The notes under the pieces are model-generated. The model saw only the letters and a list, made by a program, of their open reading frames with translations. It did no database searches and was not told the DNA's origin. 52,245 nucleotides of DNA, taken from CAYMYN01 sp964394665. GTDB taxonomy: Bacteria > Planctomycetota > UBA1135 > GCA-002686595. Shown one piece after another: positions 26,409 through 34,344 of the stretch. The translations under genes were made by a program, and so were the position numbers. Numbering within the stretch: the first letter of the stretch is position 1; the number at the start of each line of letters is the position of its first letter. The stretch lies in NCBI GenBank assembly GCA_964394665.1, contig CAYMYN010000029.1, positions 1-52,245 on the forward strand, in the 5' to 3' direction.

Positions 26409-27104
26409 ATGAACGTACCGCCCCTCCTGATCTCGCCCTCGTTGCTCTCGTGCGACTTCGCTCGGCTGGCCGGGGAGATCGCGCGGGTCGAGGCGGCGGG
26501 GGCGGACTGGCTGCACGTCGACGTGATGGACGGGCACTTCGTGCCGAACCTCACCATCGGGCCGCCGGTGGTGCGCGCCATCCACCGCGCCGCCACGGTG
26601 CCCCTCGACGTGCACCTGATGATCACCGACCCCCTGAAGTACGCCGAGCCCTTCGCGAAGGCCGGGGCCGACACCCTGACCTTCCACTGGGAGGTCACCG
26701 GCACCCCCGCCAAGGCGCGCGAGGTGCTGCGCGCCTTCCGCGACCAGGGCGTGCGCCAGGTCGGCATCGCGCTCAACCCCGACACCCCGGTCGAGCCCCT
26801 GGGGGACCTCCTGGGCGAGCTCGACCTGGTGCTCGTGATGAGCGTCTTCCCCGGTTTTGGGGGCCAGCGCTTCATCCCCGACGTCCTGCCCAAGACCCGC
26901 TGGTTGCGCGAGCAGGGTTTCGCCGGCCACGTCGAGATGGACGGGGGCCTGGACGCCCAGACGATCCCGAGCTGCGTGGCGGCCGGCGCGAACGCGCTCG
27001 TCTCCGGCTCGGCGATCTTCGCCTCGCCCGACCTCGCCGCCACGATCGGCGAGTTCCGCCGCCTCGCGGGCGCCGCGCGCCAGGAGGAGACCCGTGTCCG
27101 CTGA
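26409..27104 (+). CDS. rpe: Ribulose-phosphate 3-epimerase
   Basis: The 231-residue TIM-barrel enzyme interconverts ribulose 5-phosphate and xylulose 5-phosphate. Diagnostic motifs are ISPSLLSCDFARL, WLHVDVMDGHFVPNLTIGP (metal His/Asp), VHLMI, VMSVFPGFGGQRFIP, EMDGGLD and ANALVSGSAIF. Metal-binding residues (H of HVDVMDG, D of VMDG, H of DVHLM, D of EMDGG) are all present. Its last codons contain the AGGAGG SD of accD, so rpe and accD overlap by 11 bp and are probably coupled. Confidence 0.96.
   Translation: MNVPPLLISPSLLSCDFARLAGEIARVEAAGADWLHVDVMDGHFVPNLTIGPPVVRAIHRAATVPLDVHLMITDPLKYAEPFAKAGADTLTFHWEVTGTPAKAREVLRAFRDQGVRQVGIALNPDTPVEPLGDLLGELDLVLVMSVFPGFGGQRFIPDVLPKTRWLREQGFAGHVEMDGGLDAQTIPSCVAAGANALVSGSAIFASPDLAATIGEFRRLAGAARQEETRVR
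27082..27096 (+). promoter_or_regulatory. RBS deciding the accD start
   Basis: AGGAGG (27082-27087), a 6-nt spacer and GTG 27094 lie inside the end of rpe. The later ATG 27187, which many callers would prefer, has no SD. Confidence 0.6.
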
Positions 27105-28116
27105 GCGCACCGAGGCCGCCCGCGCGCAGGCCGCGCAGCGCGCCCGAGGCCAGGAGCCCCCCTCCCCGGTCCGCCAAGACCCCCCCATGAGCCAGGCCGA
27201 AGAGATCCCCGCCGACGCCGAGCGCCCGCCCGCTCCGGACGCGCCCGACCCCGCGGACTCCTCGCCCGAGCCGGGCGAGCCCGAGACCGTCCCCGAGCCC
27301 CGCCGCCCGCGGCGCTTCTTCAAGAAGAAGGACATGCCCGGGGGCCTGTGGCTCAAGTGCGAGTCCTGCGAGAAGGTCATCTACCGCAAGGAGCTCGAGC
27401 AGAAGCGCATGGTCTGCCCGGCCTGCGGCTTCCACTTCACGCTCCCGGGTCCCCAGCGCATCGAAATGTTGCTCGACCCGGGCTCCTGGGAAGAGCGCTA
27501 CAGCGAGCTCACCGCCCTCGACCGCCTGGGCTTCACCGATTCGGTGCCCTACGCCGACAAGGTCGCCCGCACGGTCGAGCGCCTGGGCCAGAACGAGGCC
27601 CTCCTGTGCGGCCTGGGCACGATCGAGGGCCGCCCGGTGGTCCTCTCGGTGCTCGACTTCAAGTTCATGGGCGGCTCGATGGGCGAGGTGGTGGGCGAGA
27701 AGATCGCCCTGGCCGCCGAGCTCGCCATGGCCGAGCGGCGCCCGCTGGTGATCTTCACCAGCTCCGGCGGCGCGCGCATGCACGAGGGCATGCTCTCGCT
27801 GATGCAGATGGCCAAGACCTGCGCCGCGCTCGCTTCCTTGAACGAGGAGGGCGGCTTCTCGATCTGCGTGATGACCAACCCCACCACGGGCGGCGTCACG
27901 GCCTCCTTCGCCAGCGTGTGCGACATCGTCCTGGCCGAACCCGGCGCCCTGATCGGCTTCGCCGGCCCGCGCGTGATCGCGACCACGATCAAGCAAGAGC
28001 TCCCCCCCGGCTTCCAACGCGCCGAATTCCTGCTCGGCAAGGGCCAGATCGACGGCATCGTCGACCGCGAACACATGCGCCCGACCCTGGCCTCGATCCT
28101 AGACTACTGGCGCTGA
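27094..28116 (+). CDS. accD: Acetyl-CoA carboxylase carboxyltransferase subunit beta
   Basis: AccD with AccA transfers the carboxyl group from biotin to acetyl-CoA. The 340-residue product is started at GTG 27094 on its perfect SD; from ATG 27187 it would have 309. The first 70 residues are Pro/Glu-rich and probably disordered. The zinc ribbon LKCESCEKVIYRKELEQ...MVCPACGFHF has the C-x2-C...C-x2-C pattern. The crotonase-like core shows FMGGSMGEVVGEKI, FTSSGGARMHEGMLSLMQMAKT, NPTTGGVTASFA and IGFAGPRVI. No accA is in the window. Confidence 0.94.
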   Translation: MSAERTEAARAQAAQRARGQEPPSPVRQDPPMSQAEEIPADAERPPAPDAPDPADSSPEPGEPETVPEPRRPRRFFKKKDMPGGLWLKCESCEKVIYRKELEQKRMVCPACGFHFTLPGPQRIEMLLDPGSWEERYSELTALDRLGFTDSVPYADKVARTVERLGQNEALLCGLGTIEGRPVVLSVLDFKFMGGSMGEVVGEKIALAAELAMAERRPLVIFTSSGGARMHEGMLSLMQMAKTCAALASLNEEGGFSICVMTNPTTGGVTASFASVCDIVLAEPGALIGFAGPRVIATTIKQELPPGFQRAEFLLGKGQIDGIVDREHMRPTLASILDYWR

Positions 28117-28128
28117 CCCGCGGCGGAC

Positions 28129-28548
28129 GTGACGCACACGCCTCCCGGACCCCAGAGCCCGAATCCACTGTCTGGGTGCTGGATCGCCTTCCTGGTCGCG
28201 CTGGCGATCGCCGTGTTGTTCGTCGGGCTCGATCTGTGGCAGATTGGATTCGGCGAGTCCCCCGCCCCGCAGCGACCCTTCGATGAGAGCCGGTGGCAGG
28301 GCGGCACGCGCGAAGCTCGCAGGACCATGATCGCGGACCTCACCGACCGGGTCCTCCCGGGGCTGAGCCGCACCGAGGTCCTCGGGCTTCTGGGAAAACC
28401 GATGTACGACCGCCTAGGCGAGGGGGCGGGCCCGAACGAGGTCTGGTACCACTATCACTTCGATGCTTGGGCCGGCCGCGACGAGTTCCTCGTCATCCGC
28501 TTCGACGAGACAGGCCGAGTCCGTGAAGTCACCACTGACGGGTGGTAG
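28129..28548 (+). CDS. Small membrane-anchored protein with SmpA/BamE-like domain
   Basis: The 139-residue product begins at GTG 28129, 12 bp after accD. An N-terminal helix (about residues 17-38) is followed by a periplasmic part. LPGLSRTEVLGLLGKPMYDR resembles the 'l..GmsrdeV...lG.P' segment of SmpA/OmlA (BamE-type) folds, and WYHYHFDAWAGRDEFLVIRFDETGRVREV fits the following beta strands. The homology is weak and there is no lipobox, so an outer-membrane assembly role is not claimed. GC is lower than in accD, so it may be a later arrival. Confidence 0.65.
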   Translation: MTHTPPGPQSPNPLSGCWIAFLVALAIAVLFVGLDLWQIGFGESPAPQRPFDESRWQGGTREARRTMIADLTDRVLPGLSRTEVLGLLGKPMYDRLGEGAGPNEVWYHYHFDAWAGRDEFLVIRFDETGRVREVTTDGW

Positions 28549-28627
28549 ACATTCTCTTGCCCCCGACGATAGTCGCTCGTTATTGCGCGGGTTCTGACTG
28601 GGCGGCGTCCCTGCGAAGGCAATTGCG

Positions 28628-29860
28628 TTAGCGCGCCTTGTCGAAGCGCATCACCCAGGAATCGAAGCAGGCCGCGGGTAGGCGGCCGGCGAGGAGGCGG
28701 TTGGCTAGGAGGAGGGGGGGATTGAGCAGGCCCTTGAGGCGGCGCTCGGAGTGGTGGGCGAGCTCGGGGAAGGGGAAGGTGAGTTGGTAGCCGGCGCTGG
28801 CGCGGTGCGTGTAGCCGCGGGCCTCGAGCCAGGCGCGGACCGTCGCCGGGGACTGGGCGTGCAGCTCGCGGGCCGGGAGCAGGGGGCGCGCGGCGCGGCG
28901 GCGGCGGAAGCCGAAGGAGCTGGGGGCGATGTCGCCGATCACGAGTTGGCCGCCGGGCGCCACCGTGCGGTCGAGGCCCGCCAGCCAGCGCTCGGGGTCG
29001 GGCGCGAAGCTGATTACGCCCGAGGAGAGCACGAGGTCGTAGGGCGCCTCGCCGGGCGCGGGGAAGGGCGGCTCTTCCCCGAAGCCGGGGGCGGCGGCGA
29101 AGTCGGCGAGGCCCTCGGCGCGGGCGTTCTCGGTCGCGATGCGCACCATCTGGGGCGAAGGATCGAAGGCGCGCAGGCTCGCGGCGCGGAAGTGGCGCGC
29201 GGCCTCGATGCCGACCCAGCCCGCGCCGCAGCCGAAGTCGAGCAAGCGCGCGCCGGGGGCGACGGCGGCGAAGCGCGCCACGTAGCGCCGCATCCAGCGG
29301 AAGTGCGCGTAGCCGGGCGTGCCGGGAAAGCCGTTCCAACCGGCGGCGTTGGCGTCGAACTTCGTGATCGTCGCCGCGGGCGCCATCGCGGCCGAGCGGC
29401 GCTGGGCGCACAGCAGCGTGCCCACGTGCACCTTGCCGGCCTTGACCTCCCCGAGGTCGAAGGGGCGGCGGCCGGCGACCGTCCAGCGCTCGGCCTGGCC
29501 CTTCGGCAGCAGGCGGTAGACCGCGCCCACGTGGAACAGGGGCCACAGTTGGTTGCGCCAGGCGGCGAGCTCGGCCTCCCCGCGCCGGCCGGTCAGGTAG
29601 AGCAACAACCAGCCCTGTTCGGCGACGCGCGCGTCCGCCAGCTCGCGCAGGGCGCCCTCCCGCCCGGGCACCGGCAACGTGCCGGCGGAGAGCGGCAGGA
29701 GCAGCCCGCTGCGCTCCCCGTTCGGAATCGGAGCGCGCGCATCGGCGAGCTCCCCCGCTGCGATTCCGAGGTCGGCGAGCACCGGCGCGAGGGCCTCGGG
29801 GGCGATCTCGCCCAGGCGCTCGAGCAGGGGGTTCTGGGTCGACGGAGCGGCGAAGGTCAT
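28628..29860 (-). CDS. Class I SAM-dependent methyltransferase with long N-terminal region
   Basis: The 410-residue product has a Rossmann methyltransferase domain from about residue 200: LLDFGCGAGWVGIEAARHF (motif I), RAFDPSPQMVRIATENARAEG, DLVLSSGVISFAPDPERWL and VAPGGQLVIGDI. The N-terminal 180 residues (LLLYLTGRRGEAELAAWRN...LPKGQAERW) do not match a family I know. The substrate is unknown. It lies 21 bp downstream of the oxygenase-like gene on the same strand, probably one transcript, which points to a small modification pathway. The 79-bp gap to the accD-side gene is convergent. Confidence 0.8.
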   Translation of the reverse strand: MTFAAPSTQNPLLERLGEIAPEALAPVLADLGIAAGELADARAPIPNGERSGLLLPLSAGTLPVPGREGALRELADARVAEQGWLLLYLTGRRGEAELAAWRNQLWPLFHVGAVYRLLPKGQAERWTVAGRRPFDLGEVKAGKVHVGTLLCAQRRSAAMAPAATITKFDANAAGWNGFPGTPGYAHFRWMRRYVARFAAVAPGARLLDFGCGAGWVGIEAARHFRAASLRAFDPSPQMVRIATENARAEGLADFAAAPGFGEEPPFPAPGEAPYDLVLSSGVISFAPDPERWLAGLDRTVAPGGQLVIGDIAPSSFGFRRRRAARPLLPARELHAQSPATVRAWLEARGYTHRASAGYQLTFPFPELAHHSERRLKGLLNPPLLLANRLLAGRLPAACFDSWVMRFDKAR

Positions 29861-29881
29861 GGGAAGGATGCGGCGCAGGCC

Positions 29882-31231
29882 TCATGCGTCGGAGCGCGGC
29901 GGGCGCCGGCGCGCCTCGCGCGGAATGGCGGCGGGGGAGAGTGGGCTCTGGGAAGCGGGGGCCTCCGGGCGCGGCGCGAGGGCGCGCACGGCCATCGAGA
30001 GGCCAAACGTCTCGGCGTTCGAGGCCGTGAACACCGAGTGCATGCAGGTGCGCCGGTACCCGTGGTTGGGCAGCAACAACACGTCGCCCGGCTCGAGCAC
30101 CACGCCGTGGCCCGCGTCGAGCAGGAGCGCGCTGAACTCGGGGCCGCGATTGACCACCGGACCGAGGGCGCCGCAGCCCGGGAGCGCCAGCTCGCGCAGC
30201 AGCCGTTCGTGATCGTTGACGCGCCGCAGGAAGGCGTCGAGGTCGGCGGCGCGCGGGAAGAGCTCGGCCACGACCCAGGGCAACTCGCCCTCGGAGAGGT
30301 AGGCCGCGAACTCGCGCACCCGCGCGGCGAGGTCCTGGATCGGGAGTGCCAACCACAGGGTGCGACCCACGAGCTGCACGAAGCACACCCCGAGCTGGCC
30401 GCCGCCGTCCTCGTCGCCGGCGAAGGCGTCGTGGTGGAAGAGCGCGCCGCCCTCGGGCGCGTTCCAGTAGGCGATGTGCTGGGTCAGGAAGGTGGGCTCG
30501 CCCACCAAGGCCTCGAGCAGGTTGAGCAGGCGGTTGTCGTCGGCGGCCAGGCGCGCCTCGGGGAAGAGCGCGGCGCCGACGTCCGCGACCAGGCGCTGGC
30601 GAGCGAGATCGCGGCTGGCGTCGTCCGCTCCCTCCTGCCCGAAGGCGACGCGCACGCGCAACGAGGCGTCGGTCGGGTGGGTCGAGAGGCGCGCGCTCTT
30701 CACCCACAGGGGTCGCGGCGCACCCGGGAGTCGGGCGTTCGCGGGGGCCAGCACGACCTTCTCGAGGTCCCGCTCGGGATCGCTGGGGCGCACGCGGCGC
30801 GGCGAGACGACGAGCTCCGCGGGCAACGCCGGCGCGCACGAGCGCAGCCAGCGCGAAAGCCCGCCGGGGCGGCGCAGCTCGTCGGCGAGGGCCAGGGAGG
30901 CCTCGAGCTCCGCGCGGTACCCCTCGAGCCCGCGCGAGGCCAGGTTCGGTACCAGGATCGGCTGCGCGGCCTCCCAACGCCGGCGCAGGGCGGCGGTGGT
31001 CGGCAGGGGCGGGACGGGGCCCTCGAGCTCGACCGCGTCGCCGTGCTCGACGCCGCGGCGGCGCAACGCGAAGCGCGCGTGTTGGCGGCGGGCGAGGGCG
31101 GCGCGGTACTCGGGTTCGTCGTCCTCGTTCGCGGAGACCAGCGGCCGCGCCCCGGGCAACCACTCGCGATCCGGGGCGCCCAGGATCTCCCCGAGCAGGC
31201 CGGGTTCGCTCGGGGATCGCGGCGCTTCCAT
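29882..31231 (-). CDS. Probable Fe(II)/2-oxoglutarate-type oxygenase (cupin/JmjC-like)
   Basis: The 449-residue product has a possible metal facial triad: GGALFHHDAFAGD (H-x-D or HHD) and, some 130 residues later, EPGDVLLLPNHGYRRTCMHSVF (His in a 'PGD...H' block), as in cupin-fold oxygenases. VGRTLWLALPIQD lies between them. The family assignment is inference. ATG 31231 is chosen over ATG 31240 because the latter overlaps the TAGGAT hexamer, while the former follows it by 7 nt. It is co-directional with the methyltransferase and divergent from the flavoprotein fragment at 31335. Confidence 0.6.
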   Translation of the reverse strand: MEAPRSPSEPGLLGEILGAPDREWLPGARPLVSANEDDEPEYRAALARRQHARFALRRRGVEHGDAVELEGPVPPLPTTAALRRRWEAAQPILVPNLASRGLEGYRAELEASLALADELRRPGGLSRWLRSCAPALPAELVVSPRRVRPSDPERDLEKVVLAPANARLPGAPRPLWVKSARLSTHPTDASLRVRVAFGQEGADDASRDLARQRLVADVGAALFPEARLAADDNRLLNLLEALVGEPTFLTQHIAYWNAPEGGALFHHDAFAGDEDGGGQLGVCFVQLVGRTLWLALPIQDLAARVREFAAYLSEGELPWVVAELFPRAADLDAFLRRVNDHERLLRELALPGCGALGPVVNRGPEFSALLLDAGHGVVLEPGDVLLLPNHGYRRTCMHSVFTASNAETFGLSMAVRALAPRPEAPASQSPLSPAAIPREARRRPPRSDA

Positions 31232-31238
31232 CGCGCCC

Positions 31239-31244
31239 ATCCTA
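31239..31244 (-). promoter_or_regulatory. Putative -10 of the oxygenase-like gene (leaderless)
   Basis: On the minus strand TAGGAT is followed by 7 nt and ATG 31231. The spacing matches panB and the flavoprotein gene. Confidence 0.42.
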
Positions 31245-31296
31245 CGGCGTGGCCCGCGCGGTCCCAGCACCCCGCGGGGTCCCCGGTTCGGGGCCG

Positions 31297-31604
31297 CGCG
31301 GCGCGCGCTGGGATGGGCGGCGCGCGGACCTAGGATGGCGCGCGTGTCCCGACCGACCGTGACCTGGCGCGTGCTGGCCCTGGCCCTGCCCATGGACGGG
31401 CAGGGCGAAGTCGACCCGGGCGAGCTGCGCCGCGCGGCCCTCGAGCGCGCGGGGGTGGCGCCCGAACGGCTGCGCGGCCTGCGGGTGGCGCGCCGCGCCC
31501 TCGACCTGCGCGGCCGCAAGAAGGGGCGCGCGCCCCTGCTCGTGCACCACGTCGACCTCGTGCTCGACGCGGGCCATCGGCCGCCGGGGTTGGCGCGGGC
31601 CCTG
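31297..31604 (+). repeat. Direct repeat, left copy (308 bp)
   Basis: Identical over 308 bp to 34037-34344 at an offset of 2740 bp, by line-by-line reading. It contains 38 bp upstream of and the first 90 codons of the flavoprotein gene. The flanks differ on both sides (GCGACCCACTAG after the left copy, CGCGCGGGGC after the right). Confidence 0.95.
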
Positions 31605-31616
31605 GCGACCCACTAG
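31335..31616 (+). pseudogene. Truncated 5' copy of the FAD oxidoreductase gene
   Basis: The first 90 codons are identical to the gene at 34075, then the frame runs 3 residues into unrelated sequence (ATH) and stops at TAG 31616. The FAD-binding domain starts after the break, so the fragment cannot be an oxidoreductase. It carries the same TAGGAT hexamer (31331-31336) and could still be transcribed. Whether the 93-residue peptide is made or useful is unknown. Confidence 0.85.
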
Positions 31617-31777
31617 CCGGCGCCTCACCTCGCTCGAGCCCGTCGGTCGAACTCCATCTTCCCCCCAATCGCTTCCCTCCCCGGCCGGGCCCCCCAAACC
31701 GTCACTTTGGACCTTCCATGAGCACGACTCCCTACAGGCCATGAATCTCATTCTGCGGCTTTCCATTTGGCGCGGAG

Positions 31778-31783
31778 TAGGCT
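31778..31783 (+). promoter_or_regulatory. Putative -10 of the cassette operon
   Basis: TAGGCT, the hexamer seen before mrfA and the PNP-like gene, lies 11 bp before ATG 31795. It argues against the more upstream ATG 31741 and means the cassette promoter looks host-like. Confidence 0.4.
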
Positions 31784-31794
31784 CGCATGTAGTG

Positions 31795-32889
31795 ATGGGA
31801 ACCATGAATGCTCGCAGCCTTGCTCGGCAATGCCACGCGGTGTCCTCCGAGATTCTCGGCCTCTGTCGCGCGGGAGTCGCGGCGGTCTGCTTCGCCCTCT
31901 TGTCCCCAGCAGCCGGTTTGGCGTCGCTCCAAGACTACGAGAATCTCCCGCCCGTCCCATACGAAACCAGCTGCTGTGATCTGTGTACGAAGGGAGGGGA
32001 AGGGGACGGCGATAGCGACGGAGGTGATTCCGGCGGAGGTAGTGGAGATGGCGGGGGCGGCATGGCAGACCCGGACGGCAAGCTGGATCCGGGTGAGCTG
32101 CAGGACCTGGTGGACATGGCCGCCGCAGAGTTGGGCCTCGAGATCGAGTGGGGTGATCCTCAGGCCGACGGTTCCGTCCAAGGGGCGGTCACCATCCCCT
32201 GTTCGCAGGGCAACAGGTCCGCCCAGCTTCGCGTGACTATTGACTCCGGAGAGGGAGAGTCCGGAAAGTCCGGGCATGCTGCAGGCGCCATGGGCGGCGA
32301 GGGCCCAGAGCAATGGGAGGTTACAGTCTACGACAAGACGATACAGCAGAACCGTTCTGAAGTTGCCCCGCCGAATTCCAGTGGGGCGGATGATCCGTAT
32401 CGGATGTCCTCCAGGATGGGGGTCCTGCTCCACGAGCTCATGCACTTATGTCGCGGGGATCAGGATGAGGACGAGAACGACCCCCGGAGCTGCGCCCACC
32501 TAACGATCGATGCGGCAACAGCCGCCTTGCTCTGCAGCATGGCAAGCAAAGTGAATGAATGCCTCCAGCAGCTCATGAGCTGCGAGCCGCCCGATGGCTT
32601 GAGTCCCGAAGATGAACAGCAATGGGCGATCGACCTCTGGGCGCAGCTTGATTGCGTCCTGAAGTTCCTCCAGGGTCTGTGCGATGGCATCCGGCAACGA
32701 TCGGAGTACTGGGGCAGCGAGGAGGGCACGCAGGCAGCCAACGACTGTGCCGCGGATGGTGCCCTGGGAAGTCCAGGTGGAGCAGGTGCCTGCTGTAACA
32801 TCGTGGGCCTGAGCCAACCGGAAGGCGGATGGACCCAGGACAACCCTCCGATCCCGAATTCCTGTGGGGAAGGAGGAGCTTGCGAATGA
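31795..32889 (+). CDS. Secreted Cys-rich protein with HExxH motif (putative metallopeptidase)
   Basis: I recognise no family. The 364-residue product has a signal peptide around residues 15-42 (...RAGVAAVCFALLSPAAGLA), a Gly/Asp/Ser-rich linker, a beta-rich middle part and LLHELMHLCRGDQDEDEND (about residue 210), an HExxH zinc-protease-like motif. About twenty cysteines in the mature part (SCCDLC, CCNIVG, SCGEGGAC) suggest disulphides. A third metal ligand is not obvious, so activity is inferred only. The start follows TAGGCT at 31778; ATG 31804 is an alternative. GC is clearly lower than the flanks. It overlaps the next gene (ATGA). Confidence 0.65.
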   Translation: MGTMNARSLARQCHAVSSEILGLCRAGVAAVCFALLSPAAGLASLQDYENLPPVPYETSCCDLCTKGGEGDGDSDGGDSGGGSGDGGGGMADPDGKLDPGELQDLVDMAAAELGLEIEWGDPQADGSVQGAVTIPCSQGNRSAQLRVTIDSGEGESGKSGHAAGAMGGEGPEQWEVTVYDKTIQQNRSEVAPPNSSGADDPYRMSSRMGVLLHELMHLCRGDQDEDENDPRSCAHLTIDAATAALLCSMASKVNECLQQLMSCEPPDGLSPEDEQQWAIDLWAQLDCVLKFLQGLCDGIRQRSEYWGSEEGTQAANDCAADGALGSPGGAGACCNIVGLSQPEGGWTQDNPPIPNSCGEGGACE

Positions 32890-33848
32890 ACGCCCAATCT
32901 ACGCGCGGGATCTGGACCTTGGTGCTGCTGATCGGGGCGGCAATCTGGATCGGGCATCGATCGCTGCCCGTTGGTATGGAACACGAGGGGGCAGAGGCCC
33001 AAACTGAGCCTTCGGGTCCCGCGCAGCGCGCCGGCTCTCGAGGTCACTCCGCTGGGGGTGTCGTGTCGGTCATCAGTAGCACGAGCTACAGCCAACAGGT
33101 CCAGGGGTGGGGCAAGCAGAGCATCCGAATGCGCACCATGGAGTTGCGGCCGGACACCGGAGCCAACCACTGGTTCGCCTGGCGCGAATTCTCGATGCCG
33201 TACACGCACCGCGTGCTGCGCGGACGGTGCGCGGACGATCTCTTCGTGGTCGGCGAGTACGAAGGCGGACGCACGGTCCTGGAGCGCTGGACGTTCAAGC
33301 CCGTTCAGGGGTCCTGGACTCTCCAACGGCCGATGCAGATCGCTCCCCTCGGTCAGCCCGTTCCGCCCCTGCTCCCTCCGACCCTGGTGGCGGTCGGTGG
33401 AACGTGGATCCCACCTGAACACCGCAGCGGTGAGCCCACGGAAACCCGTCGCTTGGTCGACGAGAGCCTGGATGGAGCGCCCGTGCGCGCCCTCGAGGTC
33501 GACATAGACGGGCGTTACGTCGTCTACGTGGGGACGGATCCGGCGGGACTCTATCGGCGCATGCTGACTGGACCACCGACGCAATCCGAAGACCTGCTGC
33601 ACGATGAGACGACTATCCCGAAGATCGGTGACCTCTTCCTGCTCAGCTTCCAGCAACACGCGGGAATGGGCAGGGTCCTGGTTTGCAAGTTCGGCTCCTT
33701 CGGCGACAGCCGAGTCGTGCTGCTGATCGATGACAACAACGACGGGCTCTTCGATCCACCGGTGGAGATCACCGGTCTGCAGTACAGAGCGATGTTCCAG
33801 GAGGATCCTGCAGCCATCCTCGACAACTTCTCCTCCTACGACCTGTAG
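32886..33848 (+). CDS. Secreted/anchored propeller-like protein, cassette partner
   Basis: The 320-residue product starts at ATG 32886, overlapping the previous stop (ATGA). It has an N-terminal helix (TLVLLIGAAIWIGHR) with no clear cleavage site, then a beta-rich region with repeated 'DDLFVVGEYEGGRTVLERW', 'GRYVVYVGTDPAGLYRR' and 'SRVVLLIDDNNDGLFDPP' segments, which resemble propeller blades; the last looks like a Ca-binding DxNxDG loop. No enzyme family is recognised. It is the second of two genes in the repeat-flanked cassette and has the same lower GC. A binding partner or inhibitor of the HExxH protein is a guess. Confidence 0.6.
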   Translation: MNAQSTRGIWTLVLLIGAAIWIGHRSLPVGMEHEGAEAQTEPSGPAQRAGSRGHSAGGVVSVISSTSYSQQVQGWGKQSIRMRTMELRPDTGANHWFAWREFSMPYTHRVLRGRCADDLFVVGEYEGGRTVLERWTFKPVQGSWTLQRPMQIAPLGQPVPPLLPPTLVAVGGTWIPPEHRSGEPTETRRLVDESLDGAPVRALEVDIDGRYVVYVGTDPAGLYRRMLTGPPTQSEDLLHDETTIPKIGDLFLLSFQQHAGMGRVLVCKFGSFGDSRVVLLIDDNNDGLFDPPVEITGLQYRAMFQEDPAAILDNFSSYDL

Positions 33849-34036
33849 CGAGCCAGGTCCTCCCGAACCGCGCACATGAGCCGGGGTGGCCCGCCGCGGC
33901 GGTGATCCTGAGGGAGGGTGCCGCGCGGGCGGACAGCGGCTGCCGCGCAGGTTGGTCCAGGAGGAGCATCGCGCGGGCCGTGGGGCCTTGCGGCGCCAGG
34001 GCCCCGCGGCCCGAGGGGTGCGTGATCCAGGGGCTC
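33849..34036. other. Cassette-flavoprotein junction region
   Basis: These 188 bp between the cassette and the right repeat are GC-rich, unlike the cassette genes. They include a directly repeated TGCCGCGC around 33920-33953. There is no ORF, terminator with a T-tract or integrase site. The sequence is not shared with the left flank of the left repeat. Confidence 0.4.
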
Positions 34037-34344
34037 CGCGGCGCGCGCTGGGATGGGCGGCGCGCGGACCTAGGATGGCGCGCGTGTCCCGACCGACCGT
34101 GACCTGGCGCGTGCTGGCCCTGGCCCTGCCCATGGACGGGCAGGGCGAAGTCGACCCGGGCGAGCTGCGCCGCGCGGCCCTCGAGCGCGCGGGGGTGGCG
34201 CCCGAACGGCTGCGCGGCCTGCGGGTGGCGCGCCGCGCCCTCGACCTGCGCGGCCGCAAGAAGGGGCGCGCGCCCCTGCTCGTGCACCACGTCGACCTCG
34301 TGCTCGACGCGGGCCATCGGCCGCCGGGGTTGGCGCGGGCCCTG
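34037..34344 (+). repeat. Direct repeat, right copy (308 bp)
   Basis: Identical to 31297-31604. This copy continues into the complete flavoprotein gene. Recombination between the copies would remove 2740 bp and leave one intact gene next to the divergent oxygenase promoter. Confidence 0.95.
34071..34076 (+). promoter_or_regulatory. Putative -10 of the flavoprotein gene (leaderless)
   Basis: TAGGAT overlaps the ATG at 34075 and is followed by 7 nt and GTG 34084, so the GTG may be the real, leaderless start. The same element is present in the left repeat at 31331-31336. Confidence 0.42.

Noticed and set aside
31297..34344. The repeat-flanked unit as a composite transposon or IS
   Set aside because: No transposase ORF, no terminal inverted repeats in the 308-bp copies, and the repeats are host gene sequence far longer than any usual target-site duplication.
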